NCBI GenBank assembly: GCA_947626545.1
Contig: CANQSS010000013.1
Coordinates: 1-44,974 of the forward strand
Origin: an uncultured Akkermansia sp.
GTDB lineage: Bacteria > Verrucomicrobiota > Verrucomicrobiia > Verrucomicrobiales > Akkermansiaceae
Length of the DNA stretch: 44,974 bases
Direction of reading: 5' to 3'
Made by a program: the position numbers and the translations under genes. The notes under the pieces were generated by a model. The model did no database searches. It was given only the letters and a program-made list of their open reading frames with translations, and was not told the DNA's origin. Below, piece by piece: positions 41,744 to 44,974 of this stretch. The stretch's first letter is position 1. The number at the start of each line of letters is the position of its first letter.

Positions 41744-43408
41744 ATGGAGCAAATGAGCAATAATGAGGATAAAGCGGATAGCGTGGGGCAAAAGGTGCCT
41801 AACGTTTTTCGATGGGAGATGGTGCGTAAAGCGTTACGAGCCGCAGAGGAAGGGGTCTATTGCTGGGATATTCAGGAGGGGCAGATTTATTACACCGAGC
41901 AGTGTTTGCGCATGATGGGCAGCCCGGTGAATGAGCTTGCTCCCAATATCTTTACGGACACGGCGGCTATGGTTCATGAGGAGGACTGCGCTTTTTTCCA
42001 GGCAGCCGTGCAAAAATACATGGGAAACTCGGAAACGGCGCCGCTGCGGGTGGAGGTGCGCCTCAGACGACTGAGGACGCGTGGATGGAAGTGGATACGC
42101 GTGAATGGGTTGTTAGAGCGCGATGAAAAGAAGGCTCCGCTGCGGTTGGTGGGGGTGTGGGTTGATATTACCCGCCGCAAAATGGCGGATCTGCACGCGA
42201 TGGAAGACCGGGATTTCTTCCGTACGCTCATCAATTACCTGCCGGACAACATTTATTTCAAGAACAGGGAATCGCGGTTTGTCATGGCTAATGAGGCGAC
42301 GGCACGGAAGATGGGTGTGCCCACGCCATCGGATTTAATCGGCTGCCGGGATACAAACTTTTTCTCAAAAGAAACCACGGAAATTGCTCGGTATGAAGAA
42401 TTGGAAATTATGCGCACCGGTCTGCCCATTACGAACCGTGTGCACCGCGAAAAATGGAAAGATGGCGAGAATTCTTGGTGTAAGCTTTCCAAGTTCCCGT
42501 GGTATGCGTCCGACGGCAGTGTCAAGGGCATTGTCGGTATCTCGTCGGATGTGACGGAGCTGGTTGAAACGCAACAGCGCTTCCAGCGCATGGCGGAGCA
42601 ACTTGATGAGCGTAACAAAACCCTCGAAAAAGAGATCAGCCTGGCGCGTGAAATACAACAGGCCCTGCAGCCGGAGCGAATTCCACCCCGTGAATGGGAA
42701 AAAGGAGGCGTCAGGCGACGCGCCCAGTTCTACCATGTGTACCGCCCCAGTGTGGGAGTGGCTGGGGATTGTTTCCACGTGTTCCCCGTGGGTGAATCGG
42801 CGGTGGGGATGCTTATCTGCGATGTGATGGGGCATGGTGTGCGTGCAGCGCTTATCACAACGATGTTGCGCGGGCTTATGGAGCAGGTGGCGGGGCTGGC
42901 GGATACGCCGGCATTGCTGCTCTCTTCCCTCAACCGCCAGTTGTGCGGTATTTTCAGCAAAGCAAATATCACGATGTTTGCCACGGCGTGCTACCTGTAC
43001 CTCGACCTGCAAAAGAGGAGGCTCACCCTCTCCGGTGCGGGGCATCCGGCCCCTGTCATCATGCCGCGTGAGGGGCAGCCCGTGCTGCCTCCGCTTCCGC
43101 GTTCCCCTGCGCTGGGACTCATGGAGAATGCCATGTACCGCGAGAGCGAATTGCGCCTGGAGGATGGCATGAAGGTGGTGCTCTACACGGATGGACTGAC
43201 TGAGGCGCGCAACGCCGCCGGCGACGAGTACGGTATCCAGCGTGTGCTGGATCGTCTCGCTACCCGCCGTCCCGCCCATGTGGCGGATATGATTATCAAT
43301 ACCTTGGTGGGTATGCGAGAATTTACGAAGACGGAGGAGCAGGATGACGACATCTGCCTGCTCGGTATGGAGTTTTTAGAGACACGACAGCCCGGGCAAG
43401 CGCATTAG
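41744..43408 (+). CDS. PAS-PAS-SpoIIE (PP2C-type) serine phosphatase
   Basis: 554 residues from ATG 41744, chosen because AGAAGG lies 7 bp upstream; an in-frame GTG at 41705 is an alternative. Two PAS domains (about 30-145 and 155-280) are followed by a short coiled coil (EQLDERNKTLEKEISLAREIQ) and an RsbU/SpoIIE phosphatase domain (about 330-545). Metal-binding motifs are seen: GVAGDCFHVF, ICDVMGHGVRAAL, LSGAGHPAP, LYTDGLTEARN and the final DDDICLL. Such enzymes dephosphorylate STAS-type anti-sigma antagonists. No membrane segment is present, so it senses a cytoplasmic signal. A STAS-domain protein is encoded at the window edge, but that one looks like a transporter tail rather than a free partner. 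Confidence 0.92.
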   Translation: MEQMSNNEDKADSVGQKVPNVFRWEMVRKALRAAEEGVYCWDIQEGQIYYTEQCLRMMGSPVNELAPNIFTDTAAMVHEEDCAFFQAAVQKYMGNSETAPLRVEVRLRRLRTRGWKWIRVNGLLERDEKKAPLRLVGVWVDITRRKMADLHAMEDRDFFRTLINYLPDNIYFKNRESRFVMANEATARKMGVPTPSDLIGCRDTNFFSKETTEIARYEELEIMRTGLPITNRVHREKWKDGENSWCKLSKFPWYASDGSVKGIVGISSDVTELVETQQRFQRMAEQLDERNKTLEKEISLAREIQQALQPERIPPREWEKGGVRRRAQFYHVYRPSVGVAGDCFHVFPVGESAVGMLICDVMGHGVRAALITTMLRGLMEQVAGLADTPALLLSSLNRQLCGIFSKANITMFATACYLYLDLQKRRLTLSGAGHPAPVIMPREGQPVLPPLPRSPALGLMENAMYRESELRLEDGMKVVLYTDGLTEARNAAGDEYGIQRVLDRLATRRPAHVADMIINTLVGMREFTKTEEQDDDICLLGMEFLETRQPGQAH

Positions 43409-43431
43409 AAAATGCGTTTGCCATTTACGAT
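43395..43431. repeat. REP-like hairpin element, copy 3
   Basis: GGCAAGCGCATT (43395-43406), loop AGAA, AATGCGTTTGCC (43411-43422): 12 bp with one G-T wobble, followed by ATTTACGAT. The stem contains the stop codon of the phosphatase gene, so it could also end transcription, though no T-run follows. The gap 43432-43587 shows only a further partial copy (CATTTACGAT near 43554-43563, AAATGCGTTTGC near 43606-43617). Confidence 0.7.
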
Positions 43432-43587
43432 CTGGGAAATTCCCGCGCTTGTGCGCGAACTTAACGGAGCAAATGCGGAGCGGAATTTTGAGGGTTGTGC
43501 TCGGTAGTAGTTACAAGGGAGCCGGGAAGAGGAACAGGAGCGGACAGGGTTGTCCATTTACGATGATCTACCGGCTGGAGAGTATTT

Positions 43588-44619
43588 CTACTTTTGCACT
43601 TCATTCAAATGCGTTTGCTTTGGAAGTTCGGTCAAAAGTTTGAGCACGAGTTTGCGATCCGGCGAGGCCATCGGTATGTTGCTCAAGCGGTCGATGGGTA
43701 TGTATTGCTCGGCGTTTTGAGGTGACATGTCACCCACGGCGCGGTGTAGATGACGCGTCACTTTGTAGCGAGTGATGGCGTAGGTCTGATCGCAGATGTG
43801 GGGCAAGGATTGCGCGAGTTCACGCGGGCGGCGTGGAAGTCTGTACATGCCGGCGTGCCGGGCAGTGGCGGGCTGCTGCTCCATGAGTAGTCCGTGTGGT
43901 GTGAGCTGCCAGATGTCCCAATGCTCTGCGGTGGTTATTTGTCGCTTGGCAGCTTTCACGGGTAAATTCTCGGGCTGTTGCGCGCGGCAGAATGCGCGTA
44001 CCGGACAGATGAGGCAGTCGGGCCTGCCAGGGGTGCAGATGGTTTGGCCGAGCTCCATGAGGGCAGAGTTGTATGCTCGCGGGTTGGTGCGGTGCACGAG
44101 GGCGGCCGCTCGCTGCGTCATTTTTTTACGCCCGGCAGTTGTGTCGATGGGGGTTGGGTCATTATAGATGCGGGCGAGTACGCGTGCCACATTGGCATCC
44201 ACAAGAGGAGCCGGTGTGTTGTAGGCAAAGCTGAGCACGGCAGCAGCTGTGTAGTCGCCTATGCCCGGCAGGGCGCGCAAGTCTGATTCCGATCGGGGGA
44301 AAACGCCGCCGTATTGCTCACACACAGCGCGTGCCGCCGCTTGCAGAGCGCGTACGCGCCGGTAGTAGCCCAACCCCTCCCAAGAGAGAAGAGCGTCCTG
44401 CTCGCTTGCCCGGGCCAGGTGCGAGGGAGTGGGGTAGAGCTGCATCCATGCCTCGTAACGAGCCAGCACAGTGGGTATGGTGGTCTGCTGCAGCATGACC
44501 TCACTCACCAGAATGGCCCAAGGGTCTGTGGTGCGCCGCCACGGGTAATCGCGGCCATATTGCAGGAACCAGTTTACAAGCGCTTGCGCAAATTCACGAC
44601 GGGAGTCAGCTGTTTTCAT
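43588..44619 (-). CDS. mutY: adenine DNA glycosylase MutY
   Basis: 343 residues. MutY removes adenine mispaired with 8-oxoguanine. The catalytic Glu40 is in SEVMLQQTT, the helix-hairpin-helix is LPGIGDYTAAAV (117-128), and Asp141 is in PLVDANVARVL. The [4Fe-4S] ligands are Cys195, Cys202, Cys205 and Cys211 with the normal C-x6-C-x2-C-x5-C spacing. The C-terminal ~110 residues are the NUDIX-like 8-oxoG-recognition domain, more divergent. The start overlaps the end of the upstream STAS gene by 14 bp, so the two are probably one transcript. MutY depends on Fe-S cluster supply, and the suf operon lies nearby, but this may be chance. Confidence 0.95.
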   Translation of the reverse strand: MKTADSRREFAQALVNWFLQYGRDYPWRRTTDPWAILVSEVMLQQTTIPTVLARYEAWMQLYPTPSHLARASEQDALLSWEGLGYYRRVRALQAAARAVCEQYGGVFPRSESDLRALPGIGDYTAAAVLSFAYNTPAPLVDANVARVLARIYNDPTPIDTTAGRKKMTQRAAALVHRTNPRAYNSALMELGQTICTPGRPDCLICPVRAFCRAQQPENLPVKAAKRQITTAEHWDIWQLTPHGLLMEQQPATARHAGMYRLPRRPRELAQSLPHICDQTYAITRYKVTRHLHRAVGDMSPQNAEQYIPIDRLSNIPMASPDRKLVLKLLTELPKQTHLNEVQK

Positions 44620-44974
44620 GGCTTGTGCTGGTCGTGTAGATGGAGATATCTGCGTCGCTGCGGCCCAGCAGCTGTTGCGCGCGCATCAGCGCACGGCGGG
44701 TGGACATATTGGGGTTCTTGGGCTCGAGTAAAAAGAAATTGCTCTCACCGGTCGGCACATTTTCTTGCAGCAGATCAAGCAGCCCGCTCTTGCGCAGGAC
44801 ACGGTACACTTCTCGGCTGGCGCCGGAGAGAATGAGATGGCGTCCCTTTTCGCGCGTGAAGCGTAACAGCTCTTCGAGAGCGCACACCGAGGTGGCATCC
44901 AGATTACGTGCGTTGCGCATGCGCAGGATGATGACGGCGAGCGAGGGGTCTTCTGCGATGCGAGCCACCTGTTT
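44606..44974 (-). CDS. STAS-domain protein, C-terminal part (SulP-type transporter likely)
   Basis: The frame is open at the window's right edge, so only the last ~122 residues are seen. They form a STAS domain: strand VIILRMRNARNLDATSVCAL, helix EELLRFTREKG, strand HLILSGASREVYRVLRKSGL. The Asp in LDAT takes the place of the phospho-acceptor region. This pattern fits the cytoplasmic tail of SulP anion transporters better than stand-alone anti-sigma antagonists. About 45 extra residues follow. The gene ends 14 bp inside mutY. Confidence 0.7.
   Translation of the reverse strand, partial: KQVARIAEDPSLAVIILRMRNARNLDATSVCALEELLRFTREKGRHLILSGASREVYRVLRKSGLLDLLQENVPTGESNFFLLEPKNPNMSTRRALMRAQQLLGRSDADISIYTTSTSHENS

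Overview
The window is bacterial chromosome, about 55-60 % G+C by eye, from a Gram-negative-type genome. The housekeeping part resembles Verrucomicrobiota/PVC-group genomes, but this is a loose impression from protein flavour and no phylogenetic marker is present. It divides into four parts.

(1) 1-11971: the structural module of a tailed prophage, all on the plus strand and tightly packed. It holds a Mu gp36-like protein, small proteins, a tail-tube-like protein, a collagen-like fibre, a gpG-like protein, a MuF-like protein with a C-terminal ADP-ribosyltransferase-like (ART) domain, a small convergent gene, a tape measure, a serine-rich hub-like protein and a three-domain glycosyltransferase. 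No integrase, terminase, portal or capsid gene is in view.

(2) 12006-22347: a very large CRISPR array with 159 full 31-bp repeats, starting only 34 bp after the last phage stop codon. The repeat has the form and 3' end of type I-C repeats. No cas gene and no recognisable leader lie in the window. The far end stops in a broken repeat followed by transposon-end-like direct repeats. Several spacers are duplicated or overlap, and one overlapping pair reads out a 5'-TTC flank, the known type I-C PAM.

(3) 22560-30009: an accessory island. It has an unknown minus-strand gene, two Sel1-repeat genes (the second broken by a 1-bp deletion and ending in the same ART-like domain), and, on the minus strand, a second copy of the phage cassette: gpG-like, small convergent gene, a gpG/MuF/ART fusion, and a possible nuclease-fold protein. 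The repeated unit (ART protein plus a small gene facing its 3' end 6 bp away) looks like a polymorphic toxin cassette with a candidate partner or immunity gene. This is the most likely undescribed system here.

(4) 30400-44974: core genes. These are homoserine dehydrogenase and aspartokinase (threonine/methionine/lysine synthesis), two membrane-anchored helical-repeat proteins, MurJ lipid II flippase with an unusual insertion, a sufC-sufB-sufD Fe-S assembly operon on the minus strand, a PAS-PAS-SpoIIE phosphatase, MutY, and the end of a STAS-domain protein.

Intergenic DNA carries two small repeat families: a hairpin element (three good copies) and heptamer tandem repeats. The heptamers occur both in the prophage and near the suf promoter.
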